Assembly: GCF_007858255.1 (NCBI RefSeq)
Contig: NZ_VFEU01000003.1
Location: forward strand, 372,001 to 436,000
Direction: 5' to 3'
Length of the DNA: 64,000 bases
DNA from: Pseudomonas rhodesiae
Lineage (GTDB): Bacteria > Pseudomonadota > Gammaproteobacteria > Pseudomonadales > Pseudomonadaceae
The notes under the pieces were generated by a model that was not told the DNA's origin, ran no database searches, and saw nothing but the letters and a program-made list of their open reading frames with translations. Positions 45,701-53,645 of the stretch are shown here, piece after piece (position 1 is the stretch's first letter; each line of letters starts with the position of its first letter). A program made the translations under genes and the position numbers.

Positions 45701-47802
45701 GCGGCTGGCTGATGCAAACCCTGGAACCCCTGGCCGAACGCCGTATCGCCTTGGCCGAGCCGCCGACACGCGCTCGCGCGAATCGGGAGACCCTGGCCCT
45801 GCTGGGCACACCGATGCCGAAAAGAACCGCTCGCGGGCCAACGCAGCCGAGCGCGGACCTGCATCGGGAGGCTCTGAAAACCCTGTTCCCCTACCAAAGT
45901 GAAGAACGTATCCAGACCTACATGGACACCGTCGGGCCGCAGGCCCTTGGCGAAACGATCAACACCCTGGTCATCGAACGTATTCGTCTGAACGGCGAGC
46001 TGTCGCGTTGGGCACTGCAGCCAGGCGCCCATAGCCTGAGCGTGGAGCGCGAGTTGCGCGCATTTATCAGCGCCAGAATCCTCGAATGCTGGGACGACCA
46101 GGTACGCGTCCGGGTCGAACATCGCGGTTCAGTGCTGGACCTCAGCGGCCTGGTATTACCGGACGCGTTGCCGACGCTGCAAGCCGATTTCGGCCATGTG
46201 GTCGGGCTCAACCTGGCCAGAACCCGCTTCAAGGCAGCGCATGCCGATTTTCTCGCGCGCTTCCCCTCGTTGCGCACCCTCGATCTGACCCACAACCCCC
46301 TGACCCACCTGCCGGATACCCTGGTGGACCTGCGCCATCTGGAAAACCTCGACCTGTCGCACACCCTGCTGCAATTACGCGCGCGGGATGTCACCCGCCT
46401 GAAAAACCTGCGTTACCTGCGCCGCCTGAAACTCAACCACACCCCGACCCGCCAAGTGCCGGATATCGGGCGCATGCGCGACCTGCACGAACTGGACCTG
46501 AGCCGCACGCCCATCGAACGCTGGCCGGACGGGGTGTTCGATGTGCCCCGGCCGCCGCACTGGCTGCTCAACCTGCAAGACACAGCCATTACCGAGGTGC
46601 CCGAGGTCGAATTGGGCAGCCCTGCCGCCCTGGTGGTTGCCCGCACGCGCCTGGATCGCTCACGTCTGGGGGCGGTGAGTCGCGAGCGCTTCAGGGCCTA
46701 CCGCGAATCCGTGGGCCTGGACGCAGACCGCAGCTACGAGCCGCGCGGCGAGAGTGAACCCTGGCTGGCCTACCTGGACCCCACCGCTCAGGACGCCGCG
46801 CGCACGCTGTGGAGTCGGCTGGAACACGAGCATGGCTCCCAAGGCTTCTTTGAAGTGATCAAAGCGCTTGAAGCACCCGACGAATTCCAGAGCGCCGAAG
46901 ACGAACAGCGTTACACCGCCAACCACCGCACCTTGACGCAACAGGTCTGGGAGCTGCTGGAAGCGGCGGACGCCGACACTGCCCTGCGCCTGAAACTGTT
47001 CGAGATGGCCAGTTACCCAGCCAACTGCGCCGATGCCGGCACGCAGATATTCAACGAGCTGGGCGTGGAGGTGTTGGTCCATCAGATCGAACGCTATGCC
47101 CCCTCGCCCGAGGTTCACGAGCAGCGTCTGGCCGTGTTGTGCCGGGGCATTGCGCGGTTGCGGCAGCTCAACGACGTGGCGCGGGCCGACATCCGCCAGC
47201 GCCTGGCGCCGCTCTCCCAGGGCGGCCAGGGCCTGCGGCTGCGCAGCGAAATCGTCGACAACCTGCCTGGCGAGGTGGATGAAGTAGAGGTGTACCTGGC
47301 CTACCAGACTGCGTTGGCGCAGCGCCTGGACTTGCCGTGGATCGCGGACCATATGATCTACCGCCTGACGGCCAACGTGAGCGAGGCGCAGATCGACAGC
47401 GCGTACCGCCAGGTGCTGGAACTGGGCGAAGGCGACGGCCTGGTCAACCGCATGCTGCTGGACCCACACTGGCGCGGCTGGCTGGAGCAGCGCTATCCCG
47501 AACGCCACGCGCAGCATCAGCAAAGGCTCAAAGCGCGTCACGGGCAGTTGTATGAGCTGCAAGACTTGCATGAACAATGGCGCAGGGCACCGACGGCCGA
47601 GGCCCTACAGCAGATGCAGGATTTGGCGGCCCTATTGGGTATTACCGATGGGCAGTTGCAAGGCGATGACGCCGCGCTTCTGGCCGCCTGCGAGCGCCTG
47701 GAAGAAACGCTGGGCTATGACGCCCTGGCGTGGATGCGCGAACAGACGCGCAATGCTTTGCGCGACGCCGGCGACTGGCGCAATCGAGCGCCGAAGCGTT
47801 GA
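42727..47802 (+). CDS. toxin-domain/LRR/NEL-type E3 ubiquitin ligase-like protein 2
   Basis: 1691 residues from ATG 42727 (MADIPFTQAFKGLHYDFINT); an upstream in-frame start at 42694 is less likely. Co-linear paralog of the 37443 product: N-terminal FKGLHYDF, shared DLNDVYAYAEAKL and SLLDAALHNFAD stretches, hydrophobic segment VAVQILTPFIPGLGELMLAY, LRR at about 1150-1280 (VVGLNLARTRFKA, LRTLDLTHNPLTHLPDTL, LENLDLSHTLLQL), and NEL domain with CxD motif ANCADAG, Cys1434. The two differ clearly in the LRR block, so they may recognise different targets. A strong hairpin follows. Confidence 0.82.
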   Translation: MADIPFTQAFKGLHYDFINTALPPWLTATHPQRFKALHHAARRHPIPPTSLPRPLKQAVDAHWQNLNALDGQFQDLNDVYAYAEAKLRTALAQDYGDIDVKNTFLRTYVSATQAWWVIDVTQGVTSRTVSLLDAALHNFADNEQFVDYAFLSRPDARGQQRSLSFTHKVSGAALTVEGFKQLCRRLDIGAQYQAQLKRALGFEQRSVAYRVRQHVLAQQKSGLSAAAQLAAHKGDIPRNALAPLLALAAGQPAVEWEGQPLHCHTLDMMNTRLTGIILLHSPPSPPTPLTQVIAYVPDDPEHPLKHYPSPQAFMVELTRQLRDVEHYQAFFSRFVAHDQRGYFFANLNARLSRVQWHHKARTDSQPSWKDTPVEHPHLQFNVQRFEHDYQNRSTVSTQNDLWNYLYRVRLNKIVNDAQSLAVSTHRVDRMARWAWWDNLEKIFSDLLNVAVQILTPFIPGLGELMLAYTAYQLTDEVFEGIVDWAEGQAREAVEHMFGVAQNLLQLGTFAAGAQVAQPLHLKLSAFVEGLKAVQLPDGRTRLWNPQISPYADPSLQLPAQARAEPSGLHRHQGQALLRRDGEHFRVRYDAERDEHRIVHPRRPDAYQPRVQLKRDGIVLHEAEHPQTWDRSTLLRRLGRPVEGLSDTQLERIRRISGCDDDLLRGIYHHDQPLPPLLEDTLNRFDAYASASRSSDSIRVGQPLDPASAWFEQTVTELPGWPANKTLQVYLRADLTGASHHYGNPDAAPADTLKMSLAQVMSGTLPERVLAFLDEPQTEALLGQHLPKPQRLQHLRNLLADYVSQQAPDIGPYMHRLRELSDEPRTRLLREHFPRLESHAIDALLSSANSDELRVMDEHQRVPLRLKNLAGELDFVARTTHAYEGFYFPWQQTPDSERMVLNTLKHHSDAFADLHLQVRERTADGPLRCEAGPMDAQVRRTLIRKGNHGYEVLDDQLKHLHGPDTLYESILRALPDPTRHALGYSTGQGTALRGWLMQTLEPLAERRIALAEPPTRARANRETLALLGTPMPKRTARGPTQPSADLHREALKTLFPYQSEERIQTYMDTVGPQALGETINTLVIERIRLNGELSRWALQPGAHSLSVERELRAFISARILECWDDQVRVRVEHRGSVLDLSGLVLPDALPTLQADFGHVVGLNLARTRFKAAHADFLARFPSLRTLDLTHNPLTHLPDTLVDLRHLENLDLSHTLLQLRARDVTRLKNLRYLRRLKLNHTPTRQVPDIGRMRDLHELDLSRTPIERWPDGVFDVPRPPHWLLNLQDTAITEVPEVELGSPAALVVARTRLDRSRLGAVSRERFRAYRESVGLDADRSYEPRGESEPWLAYLDPTAQDAARTLWSRLEHEHGSQGFFEVIKALEAPDEFQSAEDEQRYTANHRTLTQQVWELLEAADADTALRLKLFEMASYPANCADAGTQIFNELGVEVLVHQIERYAPSPEVHEQRLAVLCRGIARLRQLNDVARADIRQRLAPLSQGGQGLRLRSEIVDNLPGEVDEVEVYLAYQTALAQRLDLPWIADHMIYRLTANVSEAQIDSAYRQVLELGEGDGLVNRMLLDPHWRGWLEQRYPERHAQHQQRLKARHGQLYELQDLHEQWRRAPTAEALQQMQDLAALLGITDGQLQGDDAALLAACERLEETLGYDALAWMREQTRNALRDAGDWRNRAPKR

Positions 47803-47810
47803 GCCGCAAG

Positions 47811-47846
47811 CCCCGGCAGGCGTGCACGGGCGCGCGCCTGCCGGGG
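47811..47846. terminator. bidirectional hairpin terminator
   Basis: A perfect 12-bp stem, CCCCGGCAGGCG and CGCCTGCCGGGG, with a 12-nt loop, lies in the 48-bp gap between the convergent second NEL gene and the end of the fimbrial operon. Confidence 0.75.
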
Positions 47847-47850
47847 TCCG

Positions 47851-48588
47851 TCAGCGCACTTCGATCCTGCGTTGCGCATCGCCTTCCCACAGATAGAAGC
47901 GGTAGACGCGCCCTGCCTTCTTGTCGAAGCTGAAGGTGCGGCCGGGGAAGATATGGTTCTTGGTGGTTGGCGCGCAGTCGGTACTGTCATGGCCCGCACA
48001 GTCCTTGAACTCATCGACCAGTACCACGGTGTTGCCGGCATTGCGCATGACGTAGCGCTGCCCACCGTTCTCGATCTTCGTGTCGAAGCGGCTGTCCTTG
48101 GGACGAACGAAAAATACCGTGCCATAGCCAGCCATCACCTGCACGCCACCGGCCAGGGTGTTTTTATAGGCTTCGCGTTCTTCATCGCTGACCTGGAACT
48201 CATCGTCTTTCTCCGGCGCCACCGGCAAGTAACGCACGCGGAAGTAGCGCTCCTTGTCACGCTCGCCCATAAACAACAAGCGCGTGCTCTGCACACCGCC
48301 GGCCGGCACGATCAAGCGCGCCGGGCTGGCGATCAGGCCGTTGCGCACACTGCCGTCGGCCTCGGTCTTGAGCGGGACTTCGTCGTAAGTGCCGTCGGGC
48401 TTGTAGAGCATTTCGGTGATGTTGACCTTGACGAAAGCGGTCTTGGTGCCGCCGTTGAAGACCCGCTTGAGGTAGGTGCTTTTATCGCCGCGCAGATAAT
48501 CGTAGAAATCCCCGACATTGATACTCGGCCCCGCCTGGGCACTCAGGGCACACAGCAACAGGCCCAGCCCCGCACATACACGCTTCAT
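47851..48588 (-). CDS. alpha-fimbrial (CS1-type) periplasmic chaperone 1
   Basis: 245 residues from ATG 48588 with AAAGGAG upstream. Signal peptide MKRVCAGLGLLLCALSAQA. Ig-like chaperone features: YLKRVFNGGTKTAFVKVNI (strand that caps subunits, basic residue near the cleft), ARLIVPAGGVQSTRLLFMGE and RYFRVRYLP. It resembles CblB/CfaA/CooB of the CS1 class and not FimC/PapD. Last gene of the operon. It is a close paralog of the 49130 chaperone, so each may serve different subunits. Confidence 0.87.
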   Translation of the reverse strand: MKRVCAGLGLLLCALSAQAGPSINVGDFYDYLRGDKSTYLKRVFNGGTKTAFVKVNITEMLYKPDGTYDEVPLKTEADGSVRNGLIASPARLIVPAGGVQSTRLLFMGERDKERYFRVRYLPVAPEKDDEFQVSDEEREAYKNTLAGGVQVMAGYGTVFFVRPKDSRFDTKIENGGQRYVMRNAGNTVVLVDEFKDCAGHDSTDCAPTTKNHIFPGRTFSFDKKAGRVYRFYLWEGDAQRRIEVR

Positions 48589-48608
48589 AACCGCTCCTTT
48601 GCACACCA

Positions 48609-49133
48609 TCATGGCCTCACCGCATCGAACAGCAGCTCGACGCTGCCGTAGTAGTCACCCGGGGTAAACCCATCCGGCGGCTCGACGGCCGAGATATCCA
48701 GTAGCACGCGCTTGCCCTGGCGCGCTTCGTCCTGGGGCACCACCAGGGTGTCCTCCAGGCTCAGCACTTGGCCGTTGAACGTGACGCTCAGGTCGATGTA
48801 GGTACGCCCGCCGTTGAACAGGGTGGGCAACGCACCCAGGCGCGCATTGATGCCGCCGGCGGAACTCTTGACGTCGAAGTGTTCCCGCAAGGGCCGCAGG
48901 CGCCCCGGCACCAGGTCCCAGATCATCTGTTGTTCGCGCTCCAGAAAACCGGGCGTGATCGGCAACACGTAAAAATCCTGGGTGGGGATGGTCACCGACA
49001 CATCGAACACTTGCACTTCACGAACCGCCTGTGCCGCAGGGCTGAACACCGCGCCACCAGTGAGCAGCACCAGGCCCAGCAGGGCCGGACCGCCTCGTTT
49101 CCACCCACGATGGGTGCGTTTACTGACTCTCAT
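48609..49133 (-). CDS. second CS1-type fimbrial subunit
   Basis: 174 residues with a signal region (GGPALLGLVLLTGGAVFSPAAQA). The mature part VREVQVFDVSVTIPTQDFYV aligns with the first pilin (SSVINIKASIPTKQFHVQP), and DVKSSAGGINARL with DVKNTEGSIKAYI, so it belongs to the CS1 fimbrial subunit family. Divergence from the first pilin and its late position suggest a minor or anchor subunit. It overlaps the upstream chaperone by ATGA and ends 20 bp before the last chaperone. Confidence 0.82.
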   Translation of the reverse strand: MRVSKRTHRGWKRGGPALLGLVLLTGGAVFSPAAQAVREVQVFDVSVTIPTQDFYVLPITPGFLEREQQMIWDLVPGRLRPLREHFDVKSSAGGINARLGALPTLFNGGRTYIDLSVTFNGQVLSLEDTLVVPQDEARQGKRVLLDISAVEPPDGFTPGDYYGSVELLFDAVRP

Positions 49134-49876
49134 CCTTTGACCTCATAAGGTTTCTTGTCGCTGCCTTCGATCAGGGTGAAGCGGTAGGTCCGCCCCTTTT
49201 GCTTGTCAAAACCAAACGTGCGACCGGGCAGAATGTGGTTCTTGGTGGTCGGCTGGCAGTCCTTGGGATCAGCAGCGGAGCAGTCCTTGAATTCGTCGAC
49301 CACCACCACACTGTTGCCCGCGTTGTTCAGGCGGTAATGGCCGGCGCTGTCGTCAACGCCGGTCTGGAAACGCGCTTCCTTAGGCCGCACGAAAAACACC
49401 GTGCCATAGCCCGCCAATACCGTTACCCCGGCAGACAAAGCGCCTTTATAGGCTTCGCGTTCTTCTTCCGAGAGAGCGAACTCGTCGTCCTTTTCCGGCA
49501 TCACCGGCACGAAGCGCACGCGGAAATAACGCTCTTTTTCCCGCTCGCCCAGGTACAGCAGACGCGTGCCCTGCATGCCATTGGCCGGCACGATCAAGCG
49601 CGTGGGGCTGGCCATCAGGCCATCGCGCAAACTTGCGTCGGTGGCGGGTTTGACTTCCACCTCTTCGGAGGTGCCGTCGGCGTTGTAAAGGATCTCCAGC
49701 ACCTGGACCCTGACGAACGCCGTGCTGTCGCCGCTGTTGAACACGCGCTTGAGGTAGGTGCTCTTGTCACCGTCCAGGTAGTCGTAAAACACCCCGACAT
49801 TCAGGCTGGGCCCGGCCTGCGCCCCCAGCGGCAGGCCGCACAGCAACCACAAGGCCCACACATATTTGCTCCACAT
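49130..49876 (-). CDS. alpha-fimbrial (CS1-type) periplasmic chaperone 2
   Basis: 248 residues from ATG 49876. Signal peptide SKYVWALWLLCGLPLGAQA. Same plan as the 47851 protein (LNVGVFYDYLDGDKSTYLKR, TRLIVPANGMQGTRLLYLGE, GYGTVFFVRPKEARF), with high similarity along the length. Folds and delivers fimbrial subunits to the usher. It starts 30 bp after the third adhesin and is coupled to the second pilin. Confidence 0.87.
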   Translation of the reverse strand: MWSKYVWALWLLCGLPLGAQAGPSLNVGVFYDYLDGDKSTYLKRVFNSGDSTAFVRVQVLEILYNADGTSEEVEVKPATDASLRDGLMASPTRLIVPANGMQGTRLLYLGEREKERYFRVRFVPVMPEKDDEFALSEEEREAYKGALSAGVTVLAGYGTVFFVRPKEARFQTGVDDSAGHYRLNNAGNSVVVVDEFKDCSAADPKDCQPTTKNHILPGRTFGFDKQKGRTYRFTLIEGSDKKPYEVKG

Positions 49877-49906
49877 AACGCTCTCCAATAACACGTGTGA
49901 CGTCGT

Positions 49907-51136
49907 TTACAGGTCCGAATCCCAGATCACCGTGGCCATCCCCGAATAGGTGCTGCCGCCCTGGCTCAGCATGTTGTCGGTGTGCTCTCGGCCAACCTCG
50001 AAATGCAGGGTGCCGGGTCGGCGATTCACGTAGTGCCCAGGCTGGAACAGTTGGGTGCCCGCGCCGCTGAGCAACAGGGGCTGGCGGTTCACCGCCGAAC
50101 CATCGGGGCGGTTCAGGCCATAGGGCAGGCTGACGCTGATATCCAGCGGCACCTGGTGGCCGTCGGCGTTGCGCAAGGCGCAGGTGTTGCCCATCACGCG
50201 CTCGCACTCCAACTGCATCTTGAAACGCGAAGACGCGGAGATATTGAAGGTCTGGTCACGGAACAGCCGCGCCGGTTTGCGCCCCTGATTCAGCCAGGCT
50301 TGCCAGCCGCCCTGGGGCACCAGTTCGATGCGGTTGCCGCCGGGGGGCACTTCGACCTGTAAGGTGTGCAGCACATCCAGACTGAAATTGAGGGTCAACT
50401 GGTTGTCGCTGGGGATCACCACGTCGCCGAAATCGAAGTCCTGATGCGGCCCCATGGTGTAGGTGATGTTGCCAACGTATTCCCCTGACGACATGCCCAA
50501 CGGGTTCGGGGTTCGCAGCGCGTAGGCGAACTCGAAGGTGCTGTACCAAAACCGGGTGATCGTGGTGCCGGGGAATCGGCTGCACACCCCCGCTCCCTCC
50601 GGCACCAGCCAGAAGAACAGAGCCAGGGTGTTGTTGCCGGTGAGAAACCCGGTGCTCTGGCAAGGGCTCGGCGCAGTTGACCACTGCCCTTGCCAGGAAT
50701 ATCCAGGCCGCGCCCAGGCACTGGTGTTGGGGCGCACATCCCAACGGTGCCCGATCCCGGCAATGCGCACCTGCACGGTTTCGGTTTCGCCGGTACGGGC
50801 ATGGGTCACCTGTACATCCCGCCACTCGGACGGCACTTTCCACATTGCGCCTTGGCGCGGATCCTCGTGAAGGGCCTCGATAGGCGCGTTGGCGTTGGCG
50901 GCAAAATCGTTGGTGCGAATGGTAAAAATACCCATCTGCTGGCAGCGGTTAGGCATATGCCAGGCGCACACGCCAGTGACCGGCGTGGTGTTGCGAAACT
51001 CGTTCTTGGTCGGGTTCGCCGGGTCGGGGACAAATTCGGCGGTGATGTCCTGGGACAGCGCCTGTGCCGTGCCGGTAGCGCCAAGGCCCAACAGGCCGGC
51101 CAGCGCGACACGCGCCAATCGTGATGTTCTGCTCAT
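49907..51136 (-). CDS. CS1-type fimbrial tip adhesin, copy C
   Basis: 409 residues from ATG 51136 (MSRTSRLARVALAGLLGLGA, signal peptide to AQA). CooD/CfaE/CblD-like two-domain protein: N-terminal adhesin domain (about 30-210, unique to this copy) and C-terminal pilin domain (about 225-409) that inserts a strand in the next subunit. The C-terminal 145 residues are almost identical to copies A and B. It starts in the stop region of copy B (4-bp overlap). Longer open frames upstream are shadows caused by the repeated DNA. Confidence 0.83.
   Translation of the reverse strand: MSRTSRLARVALAGLLGLGATGTAQALSQDITAEFVPDPANPTKNEFRNTTPVTGVCAWHMPNRCQQMGIFTIRTNDFAANANAPIEALHEDPRQGAMWKVPSEWRDVQVTHARTGETETVQVRIAGIGHRWDVRPNTSAWARPGYSWQGQWSTAPSPCQSTGFLTGNNTLALFFWLVPEGAGVCSRFPGTTITRFWYSTFEFAYALRTPNPLGMSSGEYVGNITYTMGPHQDFDFGDVVIPSDNQLTLNFSLDVLHTLQVEVPPGGNRIELVPQGGWQAWLNQGRKPARLFRDQTFNISASSRFKMQLECERVMGNTCALRNADGHQVPLDISVSLPYGLNRPDGSAVNRQPLLLSGAGTQLFQPGHYVNRRPGTLHFEVGREHTDNMLSQGGSTYSGMATVIWDSDL
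49910..50350. repeat. adhesin C-domain DNA repeat, copy C
   Basis: About 440 bp, offset 1226 bp from copy B. Nearly identical to copies B and A, with a few changes near the end coding the last 40 residues (GREHTDNMLSQ against AKEHADSMLAQ). Confidence 0.85.
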
Positions 51137-52368
51137 AAATCCGAATCCCAAATAACAGTGGCTTGTCCCGAATAAGTGCTGCCGCCCTGAGCCAGCATGC
51201 TGTCGGCATGCTCTTTGGCGACCTCGAAATGCAGGGTGCCGGGGCGGCGATTGACGTAGTAGCCAGGCTGGAACAGCTCGGTACCCGCGCCGCTGAGCAG
51301 CAAGGGCTGACGGTTCACCGCCGAACCATCGGGGCGGTTCAGGCCATAGGGCAGGCTGACGCTGATATCCAGTGGCACTTGATGGCCGTCGGCGTTGCGC
51401 AAGGCGCAGGTGTTGCCCATCACGCGCTCGCACTCCAACTGCATCTTGAAACGCGAAGACGCGGAGATATTGAAGATCTGGTCACGGAACAGCCGCGCCG
51501 GTTTGCGCCCCTGATTCAGCCAGGCTTGCCAGCCGCCCTGGGGCACCAGTTCGATGCGGTTGCCGCCGGGTGGGACTTCGATTTTGAGGTCGTGCTGGAC
51601 CTCCAGGAAAATACTGAAGGTCAGTTGGTTATCCGTGGGAATCAGCACATCGCCGAAATCGTAATCACCACCAGGCCCCATTGTGTAGGTCAGGCTGCCC
51701 GTGTATTCGCCACTGGACATCCCCAAGGGGTTGGGGGTCCGTAGCTCATAGGCGTACTCCATCTGGTAGATACGCATATAGGCCAATTCTTGGGAGGGCT
51801 TACGACTGCAGACCCCAGCGCCTTCCGGCACCATCCAAAAATAGGTAGCGGTTTGCAAACCAGCCTTCAAATGACCGGTTGAAATACATGGGCTCGGCGC
51901 CCTTGCCCATTGTTGTGTCCAACCAACCCCAGGTTGCGCCCAAGCAGAAACCCCAGGCGGACGCGGCACCTGCCAAAGACCACCAAAACCGGCAATGCGC
52001 ATTTGCACTGTTTCGGTTTCTCCGGTCTTGGTATGCGTCACCAACACGTTCCGCCAATGCGACGGCACCTGCACCATGAACCCCTGTCGCTCATCGGCGT
52101 GATTGGCCAGGATCGGGCCGTTGGACAACGCGTCAAAACCGGGGATGCGAAGGCTGAACAGATTCAGGGCCTGACACTGCGTCGGGATATGCGACTGACA
52201 GATAGAGCTGATCGGCGTGGTGTTCTGGAACTTGTTGACCATGGGGTTGGCAGGGTCCGGTTTGAACAGCGCGGTGATGTTCTCGGATATGGCCTGGGCT
52301 GTCCCCGTCCCTCCTAGGCTCAACAGTCCGACCAAGACGGCAAGGTTCAACGGTGATGCGCGATTCAT
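51133..52368 (-). CDS. CS1-type fimbrial tip adhesin, copy B
   Basis: 411 residues from ATG 52368 (MNRASPLNLAVLVGLLSLGG, signal peptide to AQA). The N-terminal lectin-like domain differs from copies A and C, although the frame of conserved phrases remains (ALFKPDPANPMVNKFQNTTP, VTHTKTGETETVQMRIAGFG, WMVPEGAGVCS, ELRTPNPLGMSSGEY). The C-terminal pilin domain is nearly identical to the others, with conserved Cys pair LECERVMGNTCALRN. Coupled to both neighbours by 4-bp overlaps. Confidence 0.83.
   Translation of the reverse strand: MNRASPLNLAVLVGLLSLGGTGTAQAISENITALFKPDPANPMVNKFQNTTPISSICQSHIPTQCQALNLFSLRIPGFDALSNGPILANHADERQGFMVQVPSHWRNVLVTHTKTGETETVQMRIAGFGGLWQVPRPPGVSAWAQPGVGWTQQWARAPSPCISTGHLKAGLQTATYFWMVPEGAGVCSRKPSQELAYMRIYQMEYAYELRTPNPLGMSSGEYTGSLTYTMGPGGDYDFGDVLIPTDNQLTFSIFLEVQHDLKIEVPPGGNRIELVPQGGWQAWLNQGRKPARLFRDQIFNISASSRFKMQLECERVMGNTCALRNADGHQVPLDISVSLPYGLNRPDGSAVNRQPLLLSGAGTELFQPGYYVNRRPGTLHFEVAKEHADSMLAQGGSTYSGQATVIWDSDL
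51136..51576. repeat. adhesin C-domain DNA repeat, copy B
   Basis: About 440 bp, nearly identical to copies C and A (offset 1232 bp to copy A). Copies A and B agree better with each other than with C at the extreme C-terminus. Confidence 0.85.
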
Positions 52369-53645
52369 AGATCCGAATCCCAAATAACGGTGGCTTGCCC
52401 CGAGTAAGTGCTGCCGCACTGAGCCAGCATGCTGTCGGCATGCTCTTTGGCGACCTCGAAATGCAGGGTGCCGGGGCGGCGATTGACGTAGTAGCCAGGC
52501 TGGAACAGCTCGGTGCCCGCGCCGCTGAGCAGCAAGGGCTGACGGTTCACGGCCGAACCATCGGGGCGGTTCAGGCCATAGGGTAGGCTGACGCTGATAT
52601 CCAGCGGCACCTGGTGGCCGTCGGCGTTGCGCAAGGCGCAGGTATTGCCCATCACGCGCTCGCATTCCAACTGCATCTTGAAACGCGAAGAGGCGGAGAT
52701 ATTGAAGGTCTGGTCACGGAACAGCCGCGCCGGTTTGCGCCCCTGATTCAGCCAGGCTTGCCAGCCGCCCTGGGGCACCAGTTCGATGCGGTTGCCGCCG
52801 GGTGGGACCTCGACCTTGAGGTCGTGCTCCACACTCAGCGTAAAGTTGAAGGTAAGGACGTTATCGTTGGGCATCATGACGTCGCCCATATCGAAATCCA
52901 TCCCCGGCCCCACCGTATAGGTCAGGCTGCCCACGTAATCGCCCGAGGACATGCTCAGCGGATTCGGCGTGCGCAGCTCATAACCCAGGTACAGTGACGT
53001 GTAGCGCAAGTTCGGCACCCGGAACAACGCCTGTTTGACACAGGTTCCATCTCCTTCCGGGATTCGCCAAAAATACGATGAGCCCGTCGACGTGACTGTT
53101 TGAGTTCCGCTGGTTTGCCTGCACGGCAGAGCATCCCTGGCCCACCAGCCTCCGCGCCACATCAAGTTATGCCCAGCAGCGCCCCCAGCCCCGGTCATTT
53201 GCGAGACATTGCCGCCCAGCTCATGCCATCCACCCAAGCCACCAATACGCATGTCCAGCGTTTGCTGCTCGCCGGTCCTGACATGCGTGACCTGCACTGA
53301 GCGAAACTGCGAGGGCACTCTGAACATGGCGCCTTGGCGCATTTCATTGTCGGCGGCGATGGGCCCATTGGCACTGAAGCTCAAGGGCGATAGCAAACTG
53401 GCCAAGCCCCATGTTTCACAAAACGCCGGTTGCCACAGACAATGCCCCAAGTTCGGTGAGGTGTTGACGAACTTGTTCACCATAGGGTTCGCCGGGTCGG
53501 GTTTGAACACTGCCGTCACTTCCAGTACGCCCGCGAAAGACAAGGGCGTTGTAACCCCCAGTACCAGCGCGATCGCCACACGCTGGATGCGTTTGAGTCC
53601 TGCTCTGCACAAAATCACACCGTTAACCCGCTTTGCCACTGCCAT
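52365..53645 (-). CDS. CS1-type fimbrial tip adhesin, copy A
   Basis: 426 residues from ATG 53645; a longer signal region (RIQRVAIALVLGVTTPLSFA) than the other copies. N-terminal adhesin domain VLEVTAVFKPDPANPMVNKF, with unique segments (GLASLLSPLSFSANGP, GGNVSQMTGAGGAAGHNLMW). The pilin domain is shared with copies B and C, but one Gly is replaced by Cys (MLAQCGSTYSG), which gives an extra Cys near the end. Its start lies inside the end of the usher gene (23-bp overlap). Confidence 0.83.
   Translation of the reverse strand: MAVAKRVNGVILCRAGLKRIQRVAIALVLGVTTPLSFAGVLEVTAVFKPDPANPMVNKFVNTSPNLGHCLWQPAFCETWGLASLLSPLSFSANGPIAADNEMRQGAMFRVPSQFRSVQVTHVRTGEQQTLDMRIGGLGGWHELGGNVSQMTGAGGAAGHNLMWRGGWWARDALPCRQTSGTQTVTSTGSSYFWRIPEGDGTCVKQALFRVPNLRYTSLYLGYELRTPNPLSMSSGDYVGSLTYTVGPGMDFDMGDVMMPNDNVLTFNFTLSVEHDLKVEVPPGGNRIELVPQGGWQAWLNQGRKPARLFRDQTFNISASSRFKMQLECERVMGNTCALRNADGHQVPLDISVSLPYGLNRPDGSAVNRQPLLLSGAGTELFQPGYYVNRRPGTLHFEVAKEHADSMLAQCGSTYSGQATVIWDSDL
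52368..52808. repeat. adhesin C-domain DNA repeat, copy A
   Basis: About 440 bp, nearly identical to copies B and C. One base change converts a Gly codon to Cys near 52415. Confidence 0.85.

Noticed and set aside
51137..51433. N-terminal extension MRARDGQHLRLAQRRRP of adhesin C, also seen before B and in the chaperone gap
   Set aside because: It is an alternative frame of the repeated adhesin C-domain DNA, so its threefold recurrence reflects the DNA repeat and not a coding signal.
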